Assembly: GCA_033002965.1 (NCBI GenBank)
Contig: JAURVB010014647.1
Span: forward strand, 154,437 to 218,436
DNA from: Piper betle
Lineage: Eukaryota; Streptophyta; Magnoliopsida; Piperales; Piperaceae
Length of the DNA stretch: 64,000 nt
Reading direction: 5' to 3'
A model generated the notes under the pieces. The model ran no database searches. It was not told the DNA's origin and was given only the letters and a program-made list of their open reading frames with translations. Positions 22,640 to 34,526 of the stretch are shown here, piece after piece. Position numbers and translations under genes: made by a program. Each line of letters opens with the position of its first letter. Positions within the stretch are counted from its first letter, which is position 1.

Positions 22640-25140
22640 GAAAAAAGAGAATATCGTGTCAAAAAAACAATAATAATAAAGAGAGAACTCAAACAACTGT
22701 TTCATTCATCAAAAGCAAACTCGAAACAGACAAAAAAACAGTTCCTTTTCTTAATCCATGTAAACTCAATGTTGTCATCAGAATTGCCAACAAGTAATTT
22801 ACTTGCGACGTGGCTGTATTTAAGCTAATCCTCCACCCCCTAGTGAGCTGTATACAACGTAACAATGCCAAGTATATACTGTTAAAAACACCATTAATGA
22901 TTTTATCTGTGGCTCATAAAGATCCTTGCTTGTAAAATCCCTGTTTCCCAGCTCATCTCTTAATTCCGGTGCAAGAGCCTCTTAATCTTCTCCATTAATG
23001 AAAAATTCTCTTCATCTTTTTTAAAAATTTTCTTTCAAACTTGATGTTTTATCAAATGCCTATTTTTTTGGGCAGCTGCTTATCAAGCATCATCCCGTGG
23101 GTTCTTACATGATACTGTTTGTGCTTTATATTTTCTCAACAATAATGAGTCAGAGGTGTTTGCCACTGTAGAAGTTATGTTAGGTTATTTGCACAAGCTG
23201 GGTGAAGCATAGGCCAGGTAGAGGCTGATTTGGGTAGAAATTGTAGCTGCGTGCAAGTCAAACTTATAGTTTAACATTGGGGCTCAATCTTAGCGTAAAG
23301 AACAGTTTTAATCGATACCAAGACAATAAAGCGAATTTTCCAGTACTTCATAGCCAATATAGGCTTTCCAAGATTCCACTTCATGCACGAACACGGAACA
23401 ACTAAGCCCATGTTTCCCCTTTATTTATGAGTTCGCTGCCCGTTTATAATTTATTTAGTTAAAAAAATAATTCTAAGTATATTTTCGTTTAAATATTTTT
23501 TATGGTAAAACTCACGCCACTGGCCCGGTGTTTTGTGTGTGAATTGGCCCACCAATTAAATAACATATAGACCGGCCTCCTTCGTTCACAAGGTTGAGTC
23601 GTAGGTTCAAAGCATCGATATGTTTGTACTTTCATTTCGCAAATGTGGCGGAGTTTAGCCGAATGGGTATATGTAACTAAGACAAGTTTTGTATTTGTTC
23701 AAGGTTTTTCTTGTTTGGTCCGGTCAGGTTTAATTTGTTTTTGTTTCTATTTTCGTCGTTTTTTATTTTCTCGCGAATGATCTCTAGAAAGCCCAAACTT
23801 TAAAAATCTTTTCTTAGTTTTGTTTGCCCAAAAAGATACATCATTTGAAAAATTCACAAAACCACCCTTCTTTTTGATAAAAAATGAAGGGGGAGGACAC
23901 CCGTTCATCCCCATTTCTCCCCATTCTTCCCCATTCTTCACTTCTAGCTTTTGCCCCTCTAAGACCATCAAAAGCTTTAGATGTTGGCTTCTTCAACTTG
24001 ATTCTTCTTCAATTTGAATTTGTTTGAGCTAGAGATTCCTTCCCTATTCTCTTTTCTTTTCTTTCTTTGCATGTATATCTTAATTTCTTGCAGCATCAGG
24101 TGGGAATTTGTTGTAATTCGTGAATGTATGCTTGTTTTTGTTGATTTAAAGCTTTTGTATAGTTTAATTTCGTTTTTATGTAGTAGATTAAAAACCCTTT
24201 CTTGCATAACATGTTTTACTCTAAAGTTTTGGTTTTTATACATGAATTGATGTGTTTCTTGCTAAATTGTTGTTGATTGTGGCTTAATTATGTTGTTAAG
24301 CTTCTTGTTGTTATAATATGGTATTAGTTAAAAGAAATTGAAGTTTGGAGTCATATAGGAGCCAAATTCATTTCTTTTTAATAAGGATACAGTTTAAAAT
24401 AGCGCATATTCAGATGTATGGAGAGTTGGTCATATCTTTAATTCGTGAGCTGGCTTCCCATACGAACATGATGGAGGAAATATATGGATGGTCGAAAAAG
24501 GCTTTTATGTATGTTTTTCATGTTATGGTCATAGATAATTTTGACGCTTATGTTATATTATGTTTGTTTGGAAGGTGCTTCATGATTGGCTAATCGGACG
24601 GCCTCTCATTTATGTCGTTTGTGAGATATTTATGTTAGAGTGTGTTTGATATAATTATATGTGTATTCTCATACCTATTTACCAGTTTGATTCCTTTTCA
24701 TTATTAGGTATTTTTAGAACTCAATGACACCGGTTGATGAGACATTTTTATATCATGTATATAAGTGAGGTTTTTTATCGTTGGCCCACATAGATGCTTG
24801 AATCGATGTGGTCGTGGCTTGTGTGTTCCTCAATTTTTGGTTGTGGTTGTGCTTTTGTGATCATTGACCCTTCGTTTGTGTTATATTTGAGATGTATTTG
24901 TCTTTTAAGGGCTATGTAAATTATATATGGATATGTATAACTTTGTTATTTTGTTATGTGATGGACTTATTTGGGAAATATTATGTAATGTGAAATGAAC
25001 TTGTTTGTAAGTGAAAAACTCTATGATATGTAGATCTCACGGGGTTTTGTAAGTTTTTTCAAGCCCTATAGTCTTGGAATATGACCGGTTAAATATTGAG
25101 GCAAAATTCCATCTAAAATATGAAATTATGGGCAATGTGG
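22640..25140. other. Gene-free stretch
   Basis: AT-rich DNA with short ORFs on both strands (for example 23747-23971 and 24345-24593) that I cannot assign. The T-rich, G-poor composition from 24030 to 25010 resembles introns or old retrotransposon remnants. No motif is strong enough to call. Confidence 0.4.
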
Positions 25141-25141
25141 T

Positions 25142-25150
25142 ATAATATAT
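25142..25150. repeat. 9-bp target site duplication, left (element B)
   Basis: ATAATATAT, repeated exactly at 25938-25946. Confidence 0.75.
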
Positions 25151-25937
25151 CATGGTTGCATGAATCAGAATCGGAATCGGAATCGGTTTTCCAGGGAGTC
25201 GGAATCGAAATCGAAATCGGTCTGAATCGGCCAAAAATCAGTTCAGTTGAATCGGTCCAAATTAATTTAATCGGCCATATATAATAATTTGACAATTTAT
25301 AATATAAATATATTAAAATTAGGTATTGATGTTATTTTGATATTATTTTGTGTATTATAGTTTCTGATATTTTTAAATATTTTTTAAGATTTTTTAAATT
25401 ATTTAGAATTAATTATTATTTTTGACTCAAGTTAAACTCGAGTCAACTTTTAATTACGAGAATGCCACTCTTTACCCCCCACCGGCCCGGTCGGGGGCGA
25501 GTCTCGCGGCGGCGATGTCGGAGGATGTCAGTAGCCCGGTCGACGAACAGTCGGCGGCCCGTAGCCGGCGGCGAGTCAGCGCCAAGTCGGCGGCGATTCG
25601 TGCATCACAGCCCGATTCGGTCCGGCCACACATCGGCGGCGACGTTGCGAGGTCGGTGGCGGCGTGGGGGAGCGGGTTTGATTTTAGGTTTTTAAAATCC
25701 AAATTACCATTTTACCCATGCTTAAATAATTTAATAAAAATCATACCTAGGGTATTTTAGTAATTTCATAAAAAACCAATTCCGATTCAGAGTTAAATCG
25801 GTCGGAATCGGCCGAACTCGGCCGATTCCAAGGCCGATTCGGGGCCGACCGAGTCGGCCCCGAAATCGAATCAGCGCGATGCCAATCCGATTTAAATCGG
25901 CCGATTCCGCACGAAATCGGCCGATTCGTGCGTCATG
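25151..25937. mobile_element. Mutator-like non-autonomous element B (787 bp)
   Basis: Same family as element A. The left end CATGGTTGCATGAATC pairs with the complement of the right end, CATGACGCACGAATC. It has the same GAATCGG hexamer-rich flanks, the same phrase 'ttttccagggagtcgg' near the left end, and the same AT-rich module (25680-25770) before the right subterminal repeats. The middle GC-rich block (25475-25680) differs from A's. No transposase. It is flanked by a 9-bp duplication. Confidence 0.78.
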
Positions 25938-25946
25938 ATAATATAT

Positions 25947-26470
25947 AGTAGGTGAATTGTCTCTAATGGCCTATTTATAAAGGAAACTCTATTTGATTTT
26001 TCGTAAAAATTTAAATTTTCTTTATAAATGGTATATTGTTGTTCATTTATGACTTCCCTTTTTGTTAAACCCCAACCTAGATATCATTGCAAGTATATCA
26101 TTTGTGGTGGTGTTGTTGTTTGTTTTCTTTTCTCTTTCATTTTTACCCTCTTTCTAAACCACCTTGAATGAGTTTTCGATCCTTGAGGACTTATTTTAAG
26201 TTCACAGTAGTTGGCTACTTATAATGTGAGATGGTGTTTGTATAATGCCTTGATCTACGAAAGATGTTAATTAAAATCCTAAAAAACTATTTTGTTTAGA
26301 ATATATTTAATAAAAAAAATAAAGTGGAGAAGGAAAAAATGTAGTAGAGTTTTATAACCTACTTAGGAAACGTCTAACTCTGAATGGGGATGATGAGGGG
26401 GCAATGAATAAATGAAGGTTATATTAGTCATTTAAGAGCTTAGAATAAGAAATATCATTAGAGTTATCGA
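25947..26470. other. Gene-free spacer
   Basis: AT-rich DNA between element B and the large inverted-end structure. No gene or motif recognised. Confidence 0.4.
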
Positions 26471-27074
26471 AGATATATATATATATATAGGAGAAAAGGT
26501 GGTTGTGCTGCAACACAACCACCTTGGCTGTCCTTCACTTTTGTCCCAGCCGTTGGATCACAATCCAACGACTGGAAATTAAATCCACCCCCACACCTCC
26601 CCCTCTCCCCCACACCCAATTCCCCCACCCTCCCCCCCCCTCGATGGAGCCGCACTCCTTATTCCCCCGCCGGCCACCTCGTCACCCTCCCGCCGCACCT
26701 CTCCTCCCCCATCCCCCCCCCCCCACCGCACCCCTCATTTCTACCCTGCCGCCGCCCAGACCGGTTTGCAGCGCCAAATTGGCAACCCTTGTTTTGCGGC
26801 ACTACCTTCACCCGGGGCAGAGTCGGGAATGGAGGGGAAAAGGCTAGGGATGGTCGCCGGAGGTCTTCGCTGGGGTTGGTGGTCGGTAGCGACGCGTGCA
26901 AGGTGGGCGGCAATGGGTGGCCGGGAAGGAAAAGGGTAGGGAGAGGGGGAAGAAAGGGAGGTGGCGGCGAGTCGACGACGGATTGGACGTTGAAGTAGCT
27001 GGCCGGTAACGGGCGGCCAGCGGCGAGGTCGACAGTGGTGGGATGGTGCTACAAAACATGGGAGAACAGAGTGG

Positions 27075-28510
27075 TGGCGCGGAGAAGGAAATGCACAGGG
27101 GTAGTTTGATAATAAAAACTTGACTCGCTCCCGACTCGAGTGAATATTACGAAATATATCTCAAAAAATATAATAAAATACCACAAAACAAAATAATCAA
27201 GTTCTAATGGATTATTTTATTTTATGGTATTTTAATCTATTTTTTCATATTTTTTGAGATGTATTTCGTAATATTGACACGAGTGGGGAAGAAAATGTGT
27301 AGGGGTAGTTTTGTAATAAAAACTTAACTCGCTCCCGACTCGAGTTAATATTACAAAATAAATCCCAAAAAATATAAAATATATAGTAAAATAACATAAC
27401 ATAAAATAATCTAATTCTAATGGATTATTTTATTATATTATATTTTACTCTATTTTTTTCATATTTTGTGAGATTTATTTCGTAATATTGACACGAGTAG
27501 GGACCAAGTCAAGTTTTTATTTTAAAACTAACCCTCTCAAAAATTATGAAAAAATAGAGTAAAATATCATAAAATAAAATAATCCATTAGAATTTGATTA
27601 TTTTATTTCTGATATTTTCCTGAATTTGTTTAATATTTTTTGGGATTTATTTCGTAATATTGATACTAGTCGGGATCGAGTCAAGTTTTTATTAAAAAAC
27701 TACCCCTGCACATTTCCTTCCCAAATCGTGTCAATATTACGAAATAAATCTCAAAAAATATGAAAAAATAGATTAAACTAACATAAAATAAAATAATCTA
27801 TTAAACTCTATTATTTTATTTTATGGTATTTTATTATATTTTTTATATTTTTCGGGATATATTTTGTAATATTGACTCGAGTCGGAAGCGAGTCAAATTT
27901 TTATTATGAAACTACCCCTACCCATTTCCTCCTCCTTCCCCCGTTTCGCCGGTGACTTTGTTTTTCCATCCCTGTTTTGCCACGCCACCCAATTGACGGT
28001 GACTGCCCGCTAGTGACCTCGAGAACGAGTCAAACTTTTATTATAAAATTATTATATATATATATATTAATTTATTTTGTAACAATAGCTTGAGTCGAGA
28101 GTGGGTTAGTTTTTTATAATAAAAATTTAACTTGTCCCCGATTTAAGTTAGTATTACGAAATAAATCTTAAAAAAAATTAAAAAATACAGGAAAATACCA
28201 TAAAATAAAATAATTAAATATTAATTGACTATTTTATTTTATGGTATTTTACCTTATTTTGTTCATATTTTTTGTGAGGGGTAGTTTTGTAATAAAAACT
28301 TGACTAGATCCTCACTCGTATTAATATTACGAAATAAATCCCAAAAAATATTAAAAAATAGATTAAAATACCATAAGATAAAATAATCTAATATAACTCG
28401 ATTATTTTATTTTATGATATTTTATTATATTTTTTATATTTTTTGGGATATATTTTGTAATATTGACTCTAGTCGAGAGCGAGTCAAATTTTTATTATTA
28501 AACTACCCCT
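27075..28510. repeat. Array of about six imperfect palindromes
   Basis: Successive units (arms near 27144/27274, 27345/27490, 27540/27662, 27727/27870, 28155/28275, 28322/28465) read 'aatattacgaaataaatc…' on one arm and its complement 'gatttatttcgtaatatt' on the other. A 'ttattttattttatggtatttt' core lies between them. Units are joined by 'ggggtagttttgtaataaa' and 'gactcg…cgactcgag' phrases. A longer direct repeat sits on top: 'actacccct.cccatttcctcctcc' recurs near 27910 and 28503. Non-coding. Confidence 0.75.
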
Positions 28511-28593
28511 GTCCATTTCCTCCTCCCTCCCATGTTTTGCCGGCGACACTATTTTTCCATCCCCATTTTGCCGCGCCACCCGACCGCCAGCAG

Positions 28594-31450
28594 TGTAACA
28601 CCCCGTTTCGGCTCACCCGTGAACCGACCCGGAAATGTCACCGGCGACCGAACCGTTCGCTAATCTACTGGGTTCGGTTAAGCCGACCCGGATCTGCCCT
28701 CGGTGTCTCAAGATGGAGATGCAAACATGAAATGCATGGATGGGATGCGTGGGTTCTAACGTAGTCCTACATGCATGCTATGATGTACAAGCAAAGACAA
28801 GACAAAATAATAAATGAAAAAAACCAAAAGAAAATATATACTATTTTATAAAAATACAGTAACACATAATAATCTACCCTGACATTCAACCATTATCTCA
28901 TTCATTTTTACCTGAGCCGAGTCTGTACTCCAAGGCTCCCTACTCATTCATATTTATCAGTTCGTTTCATAACAAGTAATTCACTCAAGCAAACACATCA
29001 AAATTATCGTTTACATAACAATAACACACCATCATTATACGTTACACGCGGCAGGTACATGTGTGCGCGGTTCCGTGCTGCTCCTCCGCAGTCCCGACAG
29101 CTTTCATCCTTCGCATTTCTCACCTACATATATATAGAAAAACCGTCAGTAACGAGTGTTACCGGCCCGGAAAATAACTAATATCAAACTGGCACAGGAG
29201 AGCAAACTCTCCTGTTGAATGAAAACCATATACTTCCTCAAGAACTCTCATCAGGGCACATACGGGAGCCGTCGCCCTCGGGTCGACAGCGTCCCCCTAT
29301 CTTTCACATTCTCATGCCTCGGCCATTTCTCTATTGCTTCTCGCGTCAAATCTCATTCCTTTCCGCCCTCTGCACCTTCCATATTACTCCTGGCCTTGAG
29401 CACGAAGGCCGAGTACTCTCAGGCAGTCGCCTTCAGTACCCTTTGAAACCACAAGTCTAGACATGCGCTGCAATGCAGTACCCGTGAACCTCCACACTTC
29501 TCCGGGTTTGAGGAACTCAAAGGTGGAGTTGTCAGGATCCCTCGGGAATGAAACGGCCCGCACACCATTCCAGAGCCCACTGTCGACACACACGTGCCCG
29601 CTCGCGTAGCACGGTAGTCGGATTTCCCTCATTCAGTCTCTCACAAAAACACGAAAACTATACATATATATAGGTCTGGGTTGGGATTTATACAATAGGC
29701 CCGAAGGCAACGTGAGCTGGATCTGAAGTTCGAAAACAAACTCGAGGGATCTCATCCTCGAGGGTTATTAATCCGGAAAATCGTTGGCTAAATGGCCCGA
29801 GTTAAGTGGGATTCGATAAAACGCCACTTAACTCGTCCTGCACATAATAAATCAAATACACAAGAGAGTAGCGTAAATCAGAGAACGAGTCCTAAACGGA
29901 CCTGGTAGAAGCTCCAAACGGGTCCACGCGCCTAGGCGGCGAGCTCCTACACCGTACCTACACAATCAAACTAAATACTAACGCCCGCATGATGAATCAC
30001 ACATCCTATAGCATGCACACACAATCAACACAATCACGCATCAATCAACACACATTAACCTATATCAATTCTAGCAAGTCTACTTAGGCTAGTTTGCATT
30101 AGATCATGATCATTACCTAATAACCCTAATTAGTTTCATAACTTCTATTTTTAACACCACACAATTCCACAAATTTCATATTTTATTCTAAATCAAATCC
30201 ACATTTATATAAGTAATTACAATGCACAATTCATCAATCATAGCATGCAAATTCTAATAATCAATACTTTCAATTAATTAAGTTAAAATAAATTATACCT
30301 CGCGTCGTCGAAAATCGGCGACGGCTAGGGTTTCCGTTTCGCGGCTCGAAACTCGAATTCGGCACCTAGCGGCGTCCGAAGTCCGATCAGATTGGACTGG
30401 GTGCGTTCGGCGGATGATCCGGCGAATTTCCCACGAATCCAATTTTCCGGCAGTTCCGGCGGTTTTCCGGCGAGTGTCGGCGGTTTTCCGGCGGATTCCG
30501 ACGGTTTTCCGGCGATGATTCGGGACGGGGCAATCAGGGGGTCTATCGGCACCAGCTCGACGAGCTCGGTCCAATGGTGGTGTCAAACAGGGTAGCCGAG
30601 GCGGTGATGGCCGTCGACGGCGGCGTCGAAAATGGGCGGCGGCGTCGGCGTGCTCCGATCGGGGCTCCGGCCGGCCTCGACGGCGCTCGGGATGGTGGGG
30701 AAATGTCGGCGACGGCGAGAGGGTGGTCGTCGGGGTCACAGCGGCGGCGGCGCGGCCCGGACGGCGGCGGAATCCGGCCCGAAGTGGCGACGGCCGAGGC
30801 GGCCTCGTGGAGTCGCGGCGGCGCGCTGGCAGGCGATCGCTGGCCGGGGTTGGTCGTGGCGGCACGGCGACGACACGGCAAGGCGGGGCGGCGACGATCG
30901 GCGGCAGCACGGCGTCGGCGGCGGCGGCGGCAGCACACCACAGTGGCGGCGAGGGTTTGGGTGGAAGAAGGGTCGGGAGGGAGAAGAAGTGTTCTCAATG
31001 GCAAACTCGTAATTTAGTATTGACTCGATTCCGACTCGAGTCAAAATAATAACTAGTTCGTAATAAATTCTAAAAAATTCTAGAAAAATATGGAAAAATT
31101 ACATAAAATAAAACAAACACAACAACATCCAAATGGCATGCTCTATAACTAATAACCCACCCGAATATAATCAAACGCGTCCTAATGCGTTATTCGGCCT
31201 AAAACTATTTCTACGATCAAACATATAAAAAGAAAAAAATACTGCATACTTTCATATATTCAGATAACTCGTATCTCACCATCTTCTCGACGTTATCATC
31301 ATATATTCAGGTACACCTGACTCTCATCGCTCATAACTCACGGCTGGTCTCGACTCAGCACGCGGTTCATGAAACTGACTCGACTCGAACCAACGGTCGA
31401 ACCGACTGGTTCGGTAACGTAAAACCCTGACTCGAGTCACGGGTTTTACA
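28594..31450 (+). mobile_element. Solo LTR 1 (2857 bp), Ty3-type
   Basis: Begins TGTAACACCCCGTTTC and ends GGGTTTTACA, the TG...CA ends of a long terminal repeat. Flanks are AGCAG and AGCCG, a 5-bp target duplication with one change. No gag or pol follows, so this is a solo LTR left by recombination. Length and the TGTAACACCC start fit plant chromoviruses (Tekay/Del group), from memory. Its GC-rich 3' half (30300-30990) gives many spurious ORFs. The open frame at 29384-29632 minus is conserved between the two copies only because the copies are young. Confidence 0.75.
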
Positions 31451-31539
31451 AGCCGCCCCCTGCCAGCCAACGACGCCACCAGCCAGTGTCGTCGCTGCCT
31501 TGCCACCACCACCTTTCCTTCACGACCACCCACCTTGCA

Positions 31540-34097
31540 TGTAACACCCCGTTTCGACTCACCCGTGAACCGACCTGGAAATGTCACCGACGACCGAACC
31601 GTTCGCTAATCTACTGGGTTCGGTTAAGCCGACCCGGATCTGCCCTCGGTGTCTCAAGATGGAGATGCAAACATGAAATGCATGGATGGGATGCGTGGGT
31701 TCTAACGTAGTCCTACATGCATGCTATGATGTACAAGCAAAGACAAGACAAAATAATAAAGGAGAAACCAAAAGAAAATATATACTATTTTATAAAAATA
31801 CGGTAACACATAATAATCTACCCTGACATTCAACCATTATCTCATTCGTTTTTACCTGAGCCGAGTCTGAACTCCAAGGCTCCCTACTCATTCATATTTA
31901 TCCATTCATTTCATATCAAGCAATTTATCTAAACAAACACATCAAAATTTTCATTCACGTAGCAATAACACACCGTCATTATAGATTACACGCGGCAGGT
32001 ACATGTGTGCGCGGTTCCGTGCTGCTCCTCCGCAGTCCCGACAGCTTTCATCCCTCGCATTTCTCACCTACATATATATAGAAAAACCGTCAGTAACGAG
32101 TGTTACCGGCCCGGAAAATAACTAATATCAATCTGGCACAGGAGAGCAAACTCTCCTGTTGAATGAAAACCATATACTTCCTCAAGAACTCTCATCAGGG
32201 CACATACGGGAGCCGTCGCCCTCGGGTCGACAGCGTCCCCCTATCTTTCACATTCTCATGCCTCGGCCATTTCTCTATTGCTTCTCGCGTCAAATCTCAT
32301 TCCTTTCCGCCCTCTGCACCTTCCATATTACTCCTGGCCTTGAGCACGAAGGCCGAGTACTCTCAGGCAGTCGCCTTCAGTACCCTTTGAAACCACAAGT
32401 CTAGACATGCGCTGCAATGCAGTACCCGTGAACCTCCACACTTCTCCGGGTTTGAGGAACTCAAAGGTGGAGTTGTCAGGATCCCTCGGGAATGAAACGG
32501 CCTGCACACCATTCCAGAGCCCACTATCGACACACACGTGCCCGCTCGTGTAGCACGGTAGTCGGATTTCCCTCATTCAATCTCTCACTGAAAACGCGAA
32601 AACTATACATATATATAGGGCTAGGTTGGGATTTATACAATAGGCCCGAAGGCATCGTTGGCTAAATGGCCCGAGGGATCTGAAGTTCGAAAACAAACTC
32701 GAGGGATCTCATCCTCGAGGGTTATTAATCCGGAAAATCGTTGGCTAAATGGCCCGAGTTAAGTGGGATCCGATAAAACGCCACTTAACTCGTCCTACAC
32801 ATAATAAATCAAATACACAAGAGAGTAGCGTAAATCAGAGAACGAGTCCTAAACGGACCTGGTAGAAGCTCCAAACGGGTCCACGCGCCTAGGCGGCGAG
32901 CTCCTACACCGTACCTACACAATCAGGCTAAAAACTAACGCCCGCATGATGAATCACACATCCTATAGCATGCACACACAATCAACACAATCACACATCA
33001 ATCAACACACATCAACCTATATCAATTCTAGCAAGCCTACTTAGGCTAATTTGCATTAGATCATGATCATTACTTAGTTACCCTAATTTATTTCTTAGCC
33101 TCCATTTTTAACACCACTCAATCAAACAAATTTCATATTTTATCCTTAATCAAATCTACATTTATATATATTATTATAACACACAATTCACCAATCCTAG
33201 CATGCAATTCTAATAATCAATACTTTCAAATAATTAAGTTAAAATAAATTATACCTCGCGTCGTCGAAAATTGGCGACGGCTAGGGTTTCCGTTTCGTGG
33301 CTCGAAACTCGAATTCGGCACCTAGCGGCGTCCGAAGTCCGATCAGATTGGACCAGGTGCGTTCGGCGGATGATCCGGCGAATTTCCCACGAATCCAATT
33401 TTCTGGCGGTTCCGGCGGTTTTCCGGCAGTGTAGTGGTTTCGGCGGATTCCGACGGTTTTCCGGCGATGATTCGGGACGGGGCAATCAAGGGGTCTATCG
33501 GCACTAGCTCGACGAGCTTGGTCCGATGGTGGTGTCAAACAAGGCAGCCGAGGCGGCGATGGCCGTCGACGGCGGTGTCGAAAATGGGCGGCGGTGGCGG
33601 CGGTGGCGGCGTGCTCCGATCGGGGCTGCGGCCGGCCTCGACGGCGCTCGAGACGGTGGGGGAAACGTCGGCGACGGCGAGGGGTGGTCGTCGGGGTCAC
33701 AGCGGCGACGGCGCGGCCCGGACGGCGGCGGAATCAGGCTCGGAGTGGCGACGGCCGAGGCGGCTTCACGGAGTCGCGGCGGCGCGTTGGCAGGCGATCG
33801 CTGGCCGGGGTTGGTCGTGGCGGCACTCTAACGCATTATTCGGCCTAAAACTATTTCTACGATCAAACATATAAAAAAGAAAAAAATACTGCATACTTTC
33901 ATATATTCAGATAACTCATATCTCACTATCTTCTCGACGTTATCATCATATATTCAGGTACACCTGACTCTCATTGCTCATAACTCACGGCTGGTCTCGA
34001 CTCAGCACGCGGTTCATGAAACTGACTCGACTCGAACAAACGGTCGAACCGGCTGGTTCGGTAACGTAAAACCCTGACTCGAGTCACGGGTTTTACA
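31540..34097 (+). mobile_element. Solo LTR 2 (2558 bp), same family and orientation
   Basis: Same ends as solo LTR 1, flanked by a perfect 5-bp duplication TTGCA (31535-31539 and 34098-34102). Very similar throughout. It differs by a roughly 300-base internal deletion at about 33826, which removes part of the GC-rich tract, and by a short duplicated phrase near 32650-32690. Only 89 bases separate it from solo LTR 1, and those belong to the host element, so the two are independent insertions rather than one retrotransposon. Confidence 0.78.
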
Positions 34098-34481
34098 TTG
34101 CACCCATTGCCGCCGGCCACCAACCATAGCGACGACCTCCAACGACCACCTTCCCGACTCTTCCCTGGGTGACCCAAGGTGGTGCGTCAAAACCAAATGG
34201 GTCGATTCCAAATCGCAAAACAGGGGGCGAGGGAGCCGGCCGGGCCATGGTGATGGAGGGGGTCGAGTGGTGCGGCATGCGACCGGGGGGTGGCACGGGG
34301 GAGGGGGTCGAGGGCTGATTGGGACGTGCCGGGGGCCGGGATGAGAGCTGGCTGGACACGGTGTGCGACGGGCGACGGGGGCAGCGCAGCACAGCAATGG
34401 GGGGAGGGACTGGTGGGGGGGGATGGGGGAAACCAGCCGTTGGATATAATCCAACGACAGCACAGCCAAGGCCACCACCCC

Positions 34482-34521
<40 letters not shown>

Positions 34522-34526
<5 letters not shown>

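Larger units (their letters stand above)
26472..34521. mobile_element. Large nested structure with long inverted ends in a TA microsatellite
   Basis: The left end (26490-26930) and right end (34098-34482) are inverted, diverged copies. Both carry CCTTGGCTGT, CCGTTGGAT and AATCCAACG in the outer ~90 bases, a C-rich tract, then 'agagtcgggaa' and 'ggttggtgg' phrases and 'cggcaatggg' further in. Both outer borders run into TA repeats, as if the element inserted into a TA microsatellite. Long inverted ends fit a Mutator-like element, but I cannot read a clean target duplication. The interior holds a palindrome array and two solo LTRs. No transposase gene is visible. Confidence 0.5.

Noticed and set aside
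26490..26530. Helitron 3' end (hairpin near a terminus)
   Set aside because: No CTRR terminus follows the hairpin on either strand, no 5' TC start is paired with it, and the structure has inverted ends, which Helitrons lack.
26503..27059. Pro/Arg-rich ORFs on both strands
   Set aside because: C-rich terminal sequence of the large inverted-end structure; frames stay open because of composition.
27335..28340. TAATATTAC nonanucleotide, as found in geminivirus replication origins, within the palindrome array
   Set aside because: It lies on the stem rather than in the loop, only two of the units keep the exact motif, and no Rep-like frame or iterons are nearby. Chance in AT-rich DNA is likelier.
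29384..29632. Conserved 82-residue minus frame, repeated at 32328-32576
   Set aside because: It lies inside both solo LTRs; its conservation reflects the recent shared origin of the LTRs. No known domain.
30293..31017. Long overlapping ORFs on both strands
   Set aside because: GC-rich, Arg/Pro/Ala-biased frames open on both strands within an LTR; a low-complexity artefact.
28594..34097. One complete retrotransposon with two LTRs
   Set aside because: Only 89 bases lie between the LTRs, with no primer site or coding region, and each LTR has its own target duplication.
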